Shown: in pieces, positions 8,820 through 17,749 of the stretch
How the letters are laid out: every line of letters begins with the position of its first letter
How positions within the stretch are numbered: position 1 is the first letter of the stretch
Assembly (NCBI GenBank): GCA_045647865.1
Contig: JAZRMW010000063.1
Location: 1 to 64,000, forward strand
DNA length: 64,000 nucleotides
Reading direction: 5' to 3'
From: Phocaeicola_A sp045647865
GTDB taxonomy: Bacteria; Bacteroidota; Bacteroidia; Bacteroidales; Bacteroidaceae
Translations under genes and position numbers: made by a program
The notes under the pieces: generated by a model
What the model was told of the DNA's origin: nothing
The model's database searches: none
The model's input: the letters and a program-made list of their open reading frames with translations, nothing else

Positions 8820-10475
8820 TTATTTATTGTTAGGAGAAATGATACCACCCCATCCTTTAGAATGAAGTTGGACAGCCGCATTCTTTGCACTCTCAGGAAT
8901 GACATCATTACCAGGATTAGGTTTGATTCCATTTCCTTGAGCTTGGTCAGGAATCTGACAAGCACGACGACGATCACCAACTACTAACGTATCAGTGGGA
9001 TGGGTAACAGACATGTGCACAATAGGAATGTTGTAACGACGAACATCAAACCAACGAAGTCCTGTTCCCAAGAATTCAGCCTTACGCATCGTCAAAATAG
9101 CATTCAAATAGGCAAACTTATCCAAATTTTCCTCATTTGTGAAATCACAGAAATAGGGGAAATAAGTGATATATTCACGCCAAGCCGGCAAATTCTGAGG
9201 ATTGATACCAAAATAGTTCTTTACCTCAGCATCTGTAACGCGCTTGCCATCCCACTTATTCTTATTCAAACGATTTGCAAGGAATGTATTCATATCAATC
9301 AATGCATCTTCATAGTTTCCTAACAAAGCATTGGCCTCTGCACGGTTCAGCAAGACCTCTTCTGTTGTCAACAAAGGAATAGATGAAATCATTACACCAT
9401 AGTTGGCGTTCAATCCATCCTGTTGGAAATAATAGGTCCAAAGCGGACGGTGAATTATATAGTCATAACCACCACTGGTCTGATAAGCCCAACCATATCC
9501 AAAAATACCATTTTTATACAATTCTGTACGGATAGCCACTGTCATGCCATATCTCCAGTAAGGTTGGTAGTACATATTTGATGCTGCAGCAACCAAAAGT
9601 AAGTTGGCAGGCTCCGCTGATGAGGTATATAGCATCTGACCATCATAATAGTCGCCCATATAATCACTTGAAGGATCATTAATTTGGCGCAACATATTAG
9701 ACGGATTATCAGTTTTCACATCACCCAACACCTTGTTGGCATACAACAAGGATTTCAAGAAGTTAGCTTCTCCACCCTTCCACAAATAGAAACGCGATGC
9801 AAATGCATAAGCAGCCTTACGGGTAAAGTGATAAGCCGGAGCTTTTTCATAACTGGCAGGCAACAGTTCCAAACCTTCTGTCAAATCAGCTTCAATCAAA
9901 CGGTATGTTTCAGCTAACGTTTCACGCTCGTATGAAGGATTCAATGTCGTTTCGGGTTTGGTCACATAAGGGATACCCAATTCCACATCTGCAGTAGCAG
10001 GGTCATATGGCATACTAAAGACATTAACCAACATAAAATGGGCGTATGCACGGCAAAGCAATGCTTCACCACGAGCATGACGAACATCTTCAGTACGACC
10101 TTTGGCCTCAAATTCTTCAATAGCTTCCATAGCGTGGTTTGCTGCTGCAATAGCCTTATAAGCCTCATTCCAATAATAGGCAGGAGTACCTTGCCATGTT
10201 TCCACGACATTACCCCACAAATAAGACTGCTGTATTTCGGGGTCATCCAAAATAGCATCCAATCCGCGGTCTCCTGCACAGTCCGACATAGCCTCAGCAA
10301 AAGCAAAATCAGCCTCGGGATAAGCAGTAGCAAGCAAGTTCTCGATAAACTCAGGTGTATCCAAATATACACGGTTATCCGGGTCCTTGTCCAAGAAATC
10401 TTCGCAAGAAACAAACGAAACGGACAATACGGCAAGACACAACCAATATTTCAATCTTTTATTCATTGTATTCAA
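8820..10475 (-). CDS. SusD/RagB family nutrient-binding outer-membrane lipoprotein
   Basis: A 551-residue SusD-like protein. The signal …LAVLSVSFVSC (Cys24) is followed by EDFLDKDPDN, the standard SusD opening. TPR-like helices occupy the first half (GEALLCRAYAHFMLVNVFSMPY is the typical helix). The C-terminal part contains EVLLNRAEANALLGNYEDAL and MRKAEFLGTGLRWFDVRRYNI, both hallmark SusD segments. SusD acts as the lid on the SusC transporter and binds the ligand at the cell surface. It lies 12 nt behind the susC-like gene. An alternative start at 10466 removes three residues. The ligand cannot be read from sequence; the peptidase next door argues for peptide rather than glycan. Confidence 0.93.
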   Translation of the reverse strand: MNTMNKRLKYWLCLAVLSVSFVSCEDFLDKDPDNRVYLDTPEFIENLLATAYPEADFAFAEAMSDCAGDRGLDAILDDPEIQQSYLWGNVVETWQGTPAYYWNEAYKAIAAANHAMEAIEEFEAKGRTEDVRHARGEALLCRAYAHFMLVNVFSMPYDPATADVELGIPYVTKPETTLNPSYERETLAETYRLIEADLTEGLELLPASYEKAPAYHFTRKAAYAFASRFYLWKGGEANFLKSLLYANKVLGDVKTDNPSNMLRQINDPSSDYMGDYYDGQMLYTSSAEPANLLLVAAASNMYYQPYWRYGMTVAIRTELYKNGIFGYGWAYQTSGGYDYIIHRPLWTYYFQQDGLNANYGVMISSIPLLTTEEVLLNRAEANALLGNYEDALIDMNTFLANRLNKNKWDGKRVTDAEVKNYFGINPQNLPAWREYITYFPYFCDFTNEENLDKFAYLNAILTMRKAEFLGTGLRWFDVRRYNIPIVHMSVTHPTDTLVVGDRRRACQIPDQAQGNGIKPNPGNDVIPESAKNAAVQLHSKGWGGIISPNNK

Positions 10476-10487
10476 CTGTGAATTATA

Positions 10488-13400
10488 TTAGAAATTTGTA
10501 CTAATCTTAAACGTGATCTGCTTGGGAGTAGGCATTGCTACACCACCAGACTGTACGAACTCAGGATCCTGTCCGTTCAACTTCGAATCACTATATACTA
10601 ACCAGAGATTAGAAGCAGTCATACGGCAAGTCAGATTGTTCAATCCAATTTCCTTCACCCAAGGCTGAGTGAAGTTGTAAGACAATGCCACTTCTTTCAA
10701 ACGGATGAAACCACCGTCTGCCACACGTGCATCTGAATAGTTGTAAGCATTGTATCCATACTCAAGTCCTGCAATTGTAGAGATCTGACGAGACGAAGCA
10801 ATGACAGGTACATTTGTCTTATACTCGTCTCCAGGAACCATCCAACGGTTGTTGAAACTCTTGCTCATTGCTTTCATATCACTGTATGAAGATGCGAACT
10901 CAGAATTCAAACGAATCTTATTTCCGAACTGATAAGAGAAGAAGACATCAGCACTCCAATTCTTCCAACGGAAAGAGTTGCGCAAACCTCCTGTAACAGA
11001 AGGATCAACACTACCCTCATACTTAAGATATCCTTGTCCGTTACGATCCTGGAAATTGATGTCTGTGCTGGTCTTTACACCATTATGGTTATAAACCATG
11101 GGGAAACCTTCTTCTGACAAGCCTGCAAATCGATAAGAATACAAACCATGGAAAGCATTTCCTTCCAAAGGCACACCTTCAGGCATACACATTCCGATAG
11201 CATTATAGATAGCATCCAAGTCAGTTACCTTATCCTTTGAATAAGAGTAAGTGAAATGGGTACTCCAATTGAAGTTACGGCTTACAATATTCTGAGTTGT
11301 GATGGTCGTTTCAAGACCCCAGGCCTTACCTTTACCTACATTACCCCATTTCCAAGACTGTCCACCGACACCCGAGTTCTGCACTTGAGAAATCATGTCG
11401 AAAGTCTTACGGGTATAAAAGTTGGTGCTGGTACTGATGCGTTCGTTCAAGAAACCCATATCGAAACCAATATTCAACTCATACTGTTTTTCCCAAGTCA
11501 AATCATCATTGGCCAACTGGTTGATGTAGAGCGAAGGTTCTTCATCAGACATGTTGGGATTTGTCAACGGACGCCATGTATTGTTGTAATAATAGATAAC
11601 GTATGAGTTGTTGATAGGTCCCAAATCAGCGGTCAGACCGTATGAACCACGAAGCGCCAAAGATGAGAACACCTCGTGTTCTTTCATCCACTCTTCCTCC
11701 TTAATGTTCCACTTGGCACTGACACTCCAAGTAGGCAACCAACGAGAATTGTCAGTACGTCCCATACGGTTAGAACCATCGTAACGGCCAATCAAGTTCA
11801 ACGTATATTTGTCTTTCAATGACATACCCACTGTGGTAAACATACCGACCTGACGGTCATATCCTTCACCATAGTCATAATATTCAGCACCTTTAACAAG
11901 TAAATCCTGCATCATACGCCAATCCAACATAGGTGAGTTACCACCACTCCATGAAAATGCATAACCATTGAACATGTTAGCGGTACGGTCAGTACGCTTC
12001 ACATCGATACCCACCATGGGATTGATACGGAAATCCTCACCGATAATCTTATCATAATTGGCCGTTGCACGCATGTAGATACTATTCATCGTGTTGCGTT
12101 TGGTGTTGTAGAAACCACCGTCCTTCATCACCACTTCAGGCAAAGCATCGGGATTTTCGGGATCCTTATACAAGAACTTGTTACTTCCTGCCATCGTAGC
12201 ATCATCAGCCGCACGGTAAGCATTGGCATAGTTACTGTTATCGTAAATCTTGTGCTCTGTTTGGAAAACATTGGCACTATAGGCCAACAAACCTGTCAAA
12301 GTCAATTCCTTCATCGGTTTCCATTCCAATTCTCCCTGCAACTTCACATCAAACTGCTCCATTTCCATGATGTTGTTCTCCAACTCACTCAAGATATTGA
12401 AAGGAGCATAAGACTGACGATAATACTGGTATTTACCGTTCTGGTCATAAGGAGACATCGTACGGCTCGTAGTAACCGCATAACTGTAAGGGTTAATGTC
12501 AAAGTCACGCTCATACTCACCAGTCACGACATTCATATTACGGTCCTCTGTACCAGGACCTACTTGATTACGATAAGAGGCATTGGAAAGCATCGTAAAC
12601 TTCAAATTCTTACTCAACTCATAAGTAGAATTGAACGAAGCAGTGTACAAATCCAATTCGTTTCCCTTTGTCCATCCCGGGTCACCACGATAACTCAAAG
12701 AGGCACGATAACCACCCTTCTCTGAACCACCTGTGATACTCAAACTATGGTATTGTTGTACATTCTGTTCAAACAATTCCTTGAACCAGTCGGTGTTTAC
12801 TCTCTCCAAATTACGCTCATAAGCGGCAATTGCTTGAGGAGTATTAGCCAATAATCCCTTATAAATCATGTCGTTCATCAGGAAGTAGCTACCACCATTC
12901 TGCACACGACCAGAAGACATGTCTGCATGATACAAAAAACCCTTTTGTTTCATTTCCTGATACACAGACATCTGATCTTGAGAATTCATAATGTCATATT
13001 GGGAGTAAGAAGGACGCAAACGATAGGTGAACTCACCTGAATACGACATGGATGATTGTCCTTTCTTACCACGTTTGGTCGTGATGACAATCACACCATT
13101 ACGGGCACGTGCACCGTAAAGACCTACGGCATTGGCATCCATCAAAACCTGGAAATCTTCAATGTCTTCGGCACTGATACCGGCAATACGCGAACTCAAC
13201 ATCGTAGAAGCATCACCCGAAGAGAGTTCATCAGCCGTCATCTCCTGTACATCTTCCAGAATCACACCATCGACCACATACAAGGGTTGTGTATTACCAT
13301 ACAGTGATGCAGACGCACGTACACGCATCTTAGGAGCCACACCAAAGGTACCAGAAACGGATTGTACCGTCACACCGGCTACACGTCCTTGCAACGCATG

Positions 13401-13811
13401 GCTGATATCTGCCACACCATCAATCTTGGCTTCTTCTGCAGTAACCTTCTGAGCTGCTCCCGTAAACATTTTACGGTCAATCTTCTGGAAACCGGTTATC
13501 ACTACGTCTTCTATCACTTCTGACTCAGTCTGAAGAATAATCTTCATTCCAGCCTTAGGAGTCACTTCCTGATCCTTAAAACCGAGATACTTGATTATCA
13601 ACTTAGATACACCAGCCGGAACCTCTAATGTAAAGTTTCCATCCATATCCGTAGCAGTACCCACCGTAGGAGCTTCCTTACACTGGACAGCTGCACCGAT
13701 AATAGGGAAATCATCCTCTCCCGAAATGACTGTACCCGAAGCTGTCACTTGCGCAAAAGCTCCGAGAGGCATAATGAGGGACAAAACCCATAAAAAGATT
13801 TGTTTTCTCAT
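10488..13811 (-). CDS. SusC/RagA family TonB-linked outer-membrane transporter
   Basis: A 1107-residue TonB-dependent transporter of the SusC class. The signal peptide MRKQIFLWVLSLIMPLGAFA is followed by a carboxypeptidase-regulatory-like domain (about 22-100; GTVISGEDDFPIIGAAV … ATDMDGNFTLEVPAG). The plug domain comes next (about 110-245; LQGRVAGVTVQSVSGTFG, PLYVVDGVILEDV, YGARARNGVIVITTKRGKKG), then a 22-strand barrel ending ITFKISTNF. No N-terminal FecR/STN signalling domain is present, so it probably does not drive an anti-sigma switch directly. It pairs with the SusD gene 12 nt downstream. The region between this gene and the upstream one is 51 nt, and no separate promoter is evident. 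Confidence 0.95.
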   Translation of the reverse strand: MRKQIFLWVLSLIMPLGAFAQVTASGTVISGEDDFPIIGAAVQCKEAPTVGTATDMDGNFTLEVPAGVSKLIIKYLGFKDQEVTPKAGMKIILQTESEVIEDVVITGFQKIDRKMFTGAAQKVTAEEAKIDGVADISHALQGRVAGVTVQSVSGTFGVAPKMRVRASASLYGNTQPLYVVDGVILEDVQEMTADELSSGDASTMLSSRIAGISAEDIEDFQVLMDANAVGLYGARARNGVIVITTKRGKKGQSSMSYSGEFTYRLRPSYSQYDIMNSQDQMSVYQEMKQKGFLYHADMSSGRVQNGGSYFLMNDMIYKGLLANTPQAIAAYERNLERVNTDWFKELFEQNVQQYHSLSITGGSEKGGYRASLSYRGDPGWTKGNELDLYTASFNSTYELSKNLKFTMLSNASYRNQVGPGTEDRNMNVVTGEYERDFDINPYSYAVTTSRTMSPYDQNGKYQYYRQSYAPFNILSELENNIMEMEQFDVKLQGELEWKPMKELTLTGLLAYSANVFQTEHKIYDNSNYANAYRAADDATMAGSNKFLYKDPENPDALPEVVMKDGGFYNTKRNTMNSIYMRATANYDKIIGEDFRINPMVGIDVKRTDRTANMFNGYAFSWSGGNSPMLDWRMMQDLLVKGAEYYDYGEGYDRQVGMFTTVGMSLKDKYTLNLIGRYDGSNRMGRTDNSRWLPTWSVSAKWNIKEEEWMKEHEVFSSLALRGSYGLTADLGPINNSYVIYYYNNTWRPLTNPNMSDEEPSLYINQLANDDLTWEKQYELNIGFDMGFLNERISTSTNFYTRKTFDMISQVQNSGVGGQSWKWGNVGKGKAWGLETTITTQNIVSRNFNWSTHFTYSYSKDKVTDLDAIYNAIGMCMPEGVPLEGNAFHGLYSYRFAGLSEEGFPMVYNHNGVKTSTDINFQDRNGQGYLKYEGSVDPSVTGGLRNSFRWKNWSADVFFSYQFGNKIRLNSEFASSYSDMKAMSKSFNNRWMVPGDEYKTNVPVIASSRQISTIAGLEYGYNAYNYSDARVADGGFIRLKEVALSYNFTQPWVKEIGLNNLTCRMTASNLWLVYSDSKLNGQDPEFVQSGGVAMPTPKQITFKISTNF

Positions 13812-13862
13812 CTCTATATTCTTTATATTCTTTCTGTTTTTTAAGTTTTGAATCCTCCGACA

Positions 13863-14579
13863 TTATTTCACCAAGAATTTTCCACTCTCAGCTTTTTTGC
13901 CGGCTGCTACCACACGGTAGATATAAAGTCCCTTGGTCATACCTTCCAGAGACAGGCTCTCTGATTCGCTTGTCAAACGAATACTTTTGCACAAATGACC
14001 AGCCACATTGAACACTTGCAACTGAGAGTTTGCTGCACCGTTGCAATACAAAACATTGTCCTTAGCATACACTACGGGAGAATTCACATTTGCATTTTCA
14101 ATATTCGACGCTGGGTCATTGGTATAAGTCACTGTTGCTGAAATCTTTTCATTTGGTTTATCTTTCGTCCAAACAGAGATTTCAATCGTACATGTTACTA
14201 CAGCATCCATGAATCCAGGTTCCATCACCAACGTTTCAATCAACAAACTTGTGGAAGAAGTTGCACTAACAACTCCCAAACCTGTAGTATGGCTATTGCC
14301 TTCCATAACGGGAACACATGAACCACCCCAACAAATCTGAGAGCTACCTTTGACAACTTTCATTTCTGCATACACACCTTGATTCTTCTCAGTCAAGTTA
14401 CGGACATAGAGATTGGACTCAAACTGTCCCCAAATCATCATGTCAACCATTTCGCCTTGAATGGTTACAGTCGAACCATTTTCAATGACCTGTCCATCTT
14501 TCGTCTCAAGCTGAAGATCTTGAGCGAAAGAAGCAAAGCTGCACGCCATGGCAGCCAAAAGAGTAAAGATTTTCTTCAT
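13863..14579 (-). CDS. Small secreted protein with C-terminal sorting domain
   Basis: A 238-residue exported protein, function not recognised. The signal peptide is MKKIFTLLAAMACSFASFAQ. Residues 20-150 form one compact beta-sandwich-like domain (DLQLETKDGQVIENGSTVTIQGE…), containing two cysteines (ICWGGSCVPV) that could form a disulfide. The remaining part, VVYAKDNVLYCNGAANSQLQVFNVAGHLCKSIRL…KGLYIYRVVAAGKKAESGKFLVK, is a T9SS type A-like sorting domain. It lies between the Omp28-like gene (22 nt) and susC (51 nt) in the operon. The disulfide candidate fits the thiol-redox theme of the upstream genes; that link is inference. Confidence 0.7.
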   Translation of the reverse strand: MKKIFTLLAAMACSFASFAQDLQLETKDGQVIENGSTVTIQGEMVDMMIWGQFESNLYVRNLTEKNQGVYAEMKVVKGSSQICWGGSCVPVMEGNSHTTGLGVVSATSSTSLLIETLVMEPGFMDAVVTCTIEISVWTKDKPNEKISATVTYTNDPASNIENANVNSPVVYAKDNVLYCNGAANSQLQVFNVAGHLCKSIRLTSESESLSLEGMTKGLYIYRVVAAGKKAESGKFLVK

Positions 14580-14601
14580 ATATTATCTGATTTTATTATT
14601 A

Positions 14602-15375
14602 TTATTCGTTAATCGTTACCTTGCATTGAGCAGCTTGCATCACACCGTCGTTATTATACACGAAAGCAACCACAGAGAGATTCTCGGTTTTCCAAGATGC
14701 ATCCAATTCAATATTTTTATGTTCAATAATCTGTTGTTCACCCAATGACAAGGTTACATCTTCACCCCATGTACCATTGAGAGCATCACGAAAGACATGA
14801 TTGTGAACATATTGGGGGTTAGCTCCAGAATGAGATATTTGAGGTGCTACAATTCCATCTTCAAGTACCCACAATTGCAATTTACCAGACAAAGTTTCTA
14901 AAGCTAACAAATCAGTTTCTACACTCAGTTTTCCATTAGAAACAGAAGCGTTTACAGATATATTCAATGAAGATTCACGCTGAATTTCATCACGTACGAT
15001 GCCTCCCCAAGCGGTATAATCCTTCAATCCTCCACGACGGTTGATCATGCCAATTGGATATGTTTTCACACCATAGTTATCAGCATATTCATCACCTTCC
15101 GGCTGTTTCAACCCAGCCGGAGCTGGAATAGCTTGTGCACCCGCATGCATAGCGACAACAATCAAGTTATCGTGATACTGTTCATGCAAAGCCGTAGCTT
15201 CCTTATGAGCCTCTGGACAGTTCACACATGCCTGTCCGGTATAATCCTCCAAAAGCACCACCCGTTGAGCTGTCACTCCTTCAACCTCCAAGAAACGTTC
15301 ATCTTCAGAGATATTTTCGCATGCCGTAAAAAGTGTGGCTGCTATACCTATTATATATATAAGGTGTTTCTTCAT
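14602..15375 (-). CDS. Omp28-related lipoprotein with thioredoxin-like CxxC
   Basis: A 257-residue lipoprotein (signal …GIAATLFTAC, Cys19). The mature start VVLLEDYTGQACVNCPEAHKEA is the Omp28-family signature, with C50-V-N-C53 in thioredoxin active-site position. DNLIVVAMHAG and YPIGMINRRGG follow, where the latter matches the cis-Pro region of thioredoxin folds. Residues about 140-257 form a beta-sandwich typical of Omp28. A surface or periplasmic thiol oxidoreductase or ligand-binding role is inferred from the CxxC. It follows the DUF6029 gene by 5 nt. The divergent 1235-residue protein contains a second copy of the same domain type (CSNC). Confidence 0.85.
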   Translation of the reverse strand: MKKHLIYIIGIAATLFTACENISEDERFLEVEGVTAQRVVLLEDYTGQACVNCPEAHKEATALHEQYHDNLIVVAMHAGAQAIPAPAGLKQPEGDEYADNYGVKTYPIGMINRRGGLKDYTAWGGIVRDEIQRESSLNISVNASVSNGKLSVETDLLALETLSGKLQLWVLEDGIVAPQISHSGANPQYVHNHVFRDALNGTWGEDVTLSLGEQQIIEHKNIELDASWKTENLSVVAFVYNNDGVMQAAQCKVTINE

Positions 15376-15380
15376 ATCAT

Positions 15381-17054
15381 TTAAAAGCTATAATTATAGG
15401 AAATATTCACGCCCTTGCTGGCAGGTACATAGCGGCATACACCACCCGAACAGTTGTATCCGGCACGTGTACGACCATATCCGGCCATAATACGATGGGC
15501 ATTGTAGTTGAAGGTAACAGACGCCATGTAATAATGCTCCTTTTCGCCATAGGCAAGACCACCATTGATGGCAGGTTTACCATACATATCACTAACAGTG
15601 AACATCAGGTAAGGCAACACAGAGAGTTCGAGCAATCCATACATCCAGTCGCCACTCTCGTGCGAAGTGGTCAGATATTGCAACTCACCACGGAGTGTCA
15701 GTTTCTTGTTGAATTGGTATTTACCCTCGCCAACAAAGATATCGGAGTTTATCATACCCCCATGTCCTTCAATCACTCCTTGATTGTATCGTTGGTTCAT
15801 GTACATCAAATTTATTTTGAAGGCACTGGAGATTTTTTTCTCTAACTGGAGATTAATATCTTGATAGTAGGTCTCATCACCAAACTTGAAGAATGAAGAA
15901 GTGTAACCATCTGTACCCATCAGTTTTCCGTCGGTCACAGGCTGACGATCAATGGCACGGATGTAGCTCACATTCAGTTTGAGGTTCGTTCCGTATTTGC
16001 CTCCCAAAAGAGTTTTGCGCTTGAACGTATAGCCAAACTCACCCTGCATGGCCCATTCACCATTTGCCATCTGTGTTGCATACGGATAAAGAGCTGCCAA
16101 GGCATACGTGTGCTGATAGGCAAAAGCAGGCATATGATTCAAGAACGCACTGGTACCATTCACCGAACGACGGCTCCGGAAGGACATATCCTCACTGCGT
16201 TTGGCTTGCACCAAAGCACTCATGCCACGCTTTGAATACGAAGCTGAAAGCATCAAGGCATTCCCTTTCTTATATATATAGCCATTGTCAAACGATGGGT
16301 CTTGGCTCTTCATGGCATATTCGGCCATCAAACTATAGTTACCTTGCTGATAGCGGCTACGAACATCAAATGCCGTCACCATTTCGGGTAAGTTCAAACG
16401 TTGAACCGGATTAACCATGATATTTTCATCGTCTTCCTTCTTCCCCACAAACGAAGCACCTACCATCCAGTTGATGCCCTTATCCTGCATCTTGCTACTG
16501 AAGCGGTCGATATTCAACTCTGCATCGGCACCACCGACAATAGCCTCATCATCCCAATTCCAATAACGACGTTGGAGACCTCCCAACACCTTCAGGCTCA
16601 ATCCATCGATAGCAGAAACGTTCAAGCGAAGACCACGAATAGAGTTGTCGATACCCAAACTACGCTCTTCGTAAGCACGGAAGATAAATCCACTACCAAA
16701 CTGGTCGTAAAAATCTCCGAAAGTAACTTCCAAACCATTTCCAACCCGTCCTTTCACATACAAGTGAGGAACACCCCACCCTTTGAAATCGCGTTCAAAA
16801 CCCGGAAGAGGATAATCCATATACTCCAATCGTGCACCGGCATCCACCCATCGGCTACGCAAGTAAAGGTCTGCATACGTATTGGTCAGGAAATCGGAAT
16901 TACTATCGTATTTTGTTCCGATAGCATGGTCCTCTTGAGGCAGCAAAATGTCACTCTGAACACTACCGTTCAAAGTGACACCTTCCTGTGCGGCAAGGCC
17001 GACAGACATTATTGCCATACCAAATATGGCAACCATTCGTGTTAACTTCAACAT
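15381..17054 (-). CDS. DUF6029 family outer-membrane protein
   Basis: A 557-residue exported protein, predicted beta-barrel. The signal peptide is MLKLTRMVAIFGMAIMSVGLAAQ. The body is a run of amphipathic strands rich in Tyr and Gly (TNTYADLYLRSRWVDAGARLEYM, GLEVTFGDFYDQFGSGFIFRAYEERSLG, YYMASVTFNYNAHRIMAGYGRTRAGYNCSGG), ending in NISYNYSF with a terminal phenylalanine as in outer-membrane barrels. The sequence RTRAGYNCSGGVCRYVPASKG near the C-terminus has two cysteines four residues apart in an extracellular-loop-like position, unusual for a barrel and possibly a partner of the neighbouring redox proteins (inference). It is the second gene of the operon, 43 nt behind the TlpA-like gene. The function of the family is unknown. 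Confidence 0.78.
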   Translation of the reverse strand: MLKLTRMVAIFGMAIMSVGLAAQEGVTLNGSVQSDILLPQEDHAIGTKYDSNSDFLTNTYADLYLRSRWVDAGARLEYMDYPLPGFERDFKGWGVPHLYVKGRVGNGLEVTFGDFYDQFGSGFIFRAYEERSLGIDNSIRGLRLNVSAIDGLSLKVLGGLQRRYWNWDDEAIVGGADAELNIDRFSSKMQDKGINWMVGASFVGKKEDDENIMVNPVQRLNLPEMVTAFDVRSRYQQGNYSLMAEYAMKSQDPSFDNGYIYKKGNALMLSASYSKRGMSALVQAKRSEDMSFRSRRSVNGTSAFLNHMPAFAYQHTYALAALYPYATQMANGEWAMQGEFGYTFKRKTLLGGKYGTNLKLNVSYIRAIDRQPVTDGKLMGTDGYTSSFFKFGDETYYQDINLQLEKKISSAFKINLMYMNQRYNQGVIEGHGGMINSDIFVGEGKYQFNKKLTLRGELQYLTTSHESGDWMYGLLELSVLPYLMFTVSDMYGKPAINGGLAYGEKEHYYMASVTFNYNAHRIMAGYGRTRAGYNCSGGVCRYVPASKGVNISYNYSF

Positions 17055-17097
17055 TCTCTAATATTCTTTACTCCTTTTGTAAACCAAAGTGGTTTAG

Positions 17098-17589
17098 TTA
17101 TTTCTTTTCAGCAACGAGCTCGCGCACCTTCTCTATCAAGTGCTCTTCAGCACCTTCTGTATATCCGCTACGCTGGTCAACAATCTTGCCATTGCCATCG
17201 ATAATGAAGACATGGGGAATCATGTTCACTCCCAAAGCACGCTTGAAATCGCTGTTCGGATCGAGCAACACTTCATACTCCCAACCTGCTCCGTCAACCA
17301 TCGGTTTGACTTTGGCTATCTGATGAGCTTGGTCAATAGAAACAGCTATCACCTTCACACCTGTTTCATCCTGCCAATCGGCGTAGTTTTCGTGAATAGC
17401 CTTCAACTCACGGTTGCAAGGTTTGCACCAAGTTGCAAAAAAACTGATAATAAAGGGCTTTCCGTCGTTACTCAGTTTTGCAGTGTCAATAGTCTTTCCT
17501 TCAAGGGTCTTCAATTTCACCGAAGGAAGTTGTGCATACATGGCAACACTCATTAAGGCGAACAACGCCAAACTCAAAATCTTTTTCAT
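17098..17589 (-). CDS. TlpA-like thioredoxin family protein
   Basis: A 163-residue exported thioredoxin. The signal peptide MKKILSLALFALMSVAMYAQ is followed by a redoxin/TlpA fold with active site ATWCKPCNRE (C55, C58), a peroxiredoxin-like insertion (VKVIAVSIDQ) and the cis-proline segment GVNMIPHVFIID. Proteins of this type reduce disulfides in the periplasm or outer envelope, often during maturation of other exported proteins. It is the first gene of the nine-gene operon. Its ATG at 17589 lies 32 nt from TATTTTTG (minus strand, 17621-17628). Short length and lack of a membrane anchor mean it is probably soluble periplasmic. Confidence 0.88.
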   Translation of the reverse strand: MKKILSLALFALMSVAMYAQLPSVKLKTLEGKTIDTAKLSNDGKPFIISFFATWCKPCNRELKAIHENYADWQDETGVKVIAVSIDQAHQIAKVKPMVDGAGWEYEVLLDPNSDFKRALGVNMIPHVFIIDGNGKIVDQRSGYTEGAEEHLIEKVRELVAEKK

Positions 17590-17620
17590 TGTTTTTTACT
17601 TATTTTTCATATTTCGGATG

Positions 17621-17628
17621 CAAAAATA
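17621..17628 (-). promoter_or_regulatory. -7 element for the TlpA/SusC operon
   Basis: On the minus strand TATTTTTG matches TAnnTTTG. The -33 element is not clear. The 160-nt intergenic region 17590-17749 holds this and the divergent promoter of the 1235-residue gene, so both units may respond to one regulator. Confidence 0.5.
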
Positions 17629-17679
17629 GGTATAAAGGCTGAATAATTAATCACTTTTGAGTTAAAAAACCGCAATTTG

Positions 17680-17710
17680 TTGGACATTTTATCAAATTAG
17701 CATATTTTTG
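17680..17710 (+). promoter_or_regulatory. Promoter of the 1235-residue surface protein
   Basis: TTGG (17680-17683), a 19-nt spacer and TATTTTTG (17703-17710) fit the Bacteroidetes promoter with a weak -33; TTTG at 17676-17679 is an alternative with a 23-nt spacer. The start codon follows at 17750. Confidence 0.6.
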
Positions 17711-17749
17711 CCAACGTTTTAACACACAAAACTACGAAAAAACATAAAT

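Noticed and set aside
9962..10481. Open frames on either strand overlapping the SusD gene
   Set aside because: They lack family similarity and sit entirely within a well-supported gene; they are out-of-frame shadows.
4704..13811. A pectin utilisation locus because a pectate lyase lies next to SusC/SusD
   Set aside because: The lyase is separated by a hairpin and has its own -7 element, while the operon itself encodes no glycan-active enzyme but a metallopeptidase and redox proteins.
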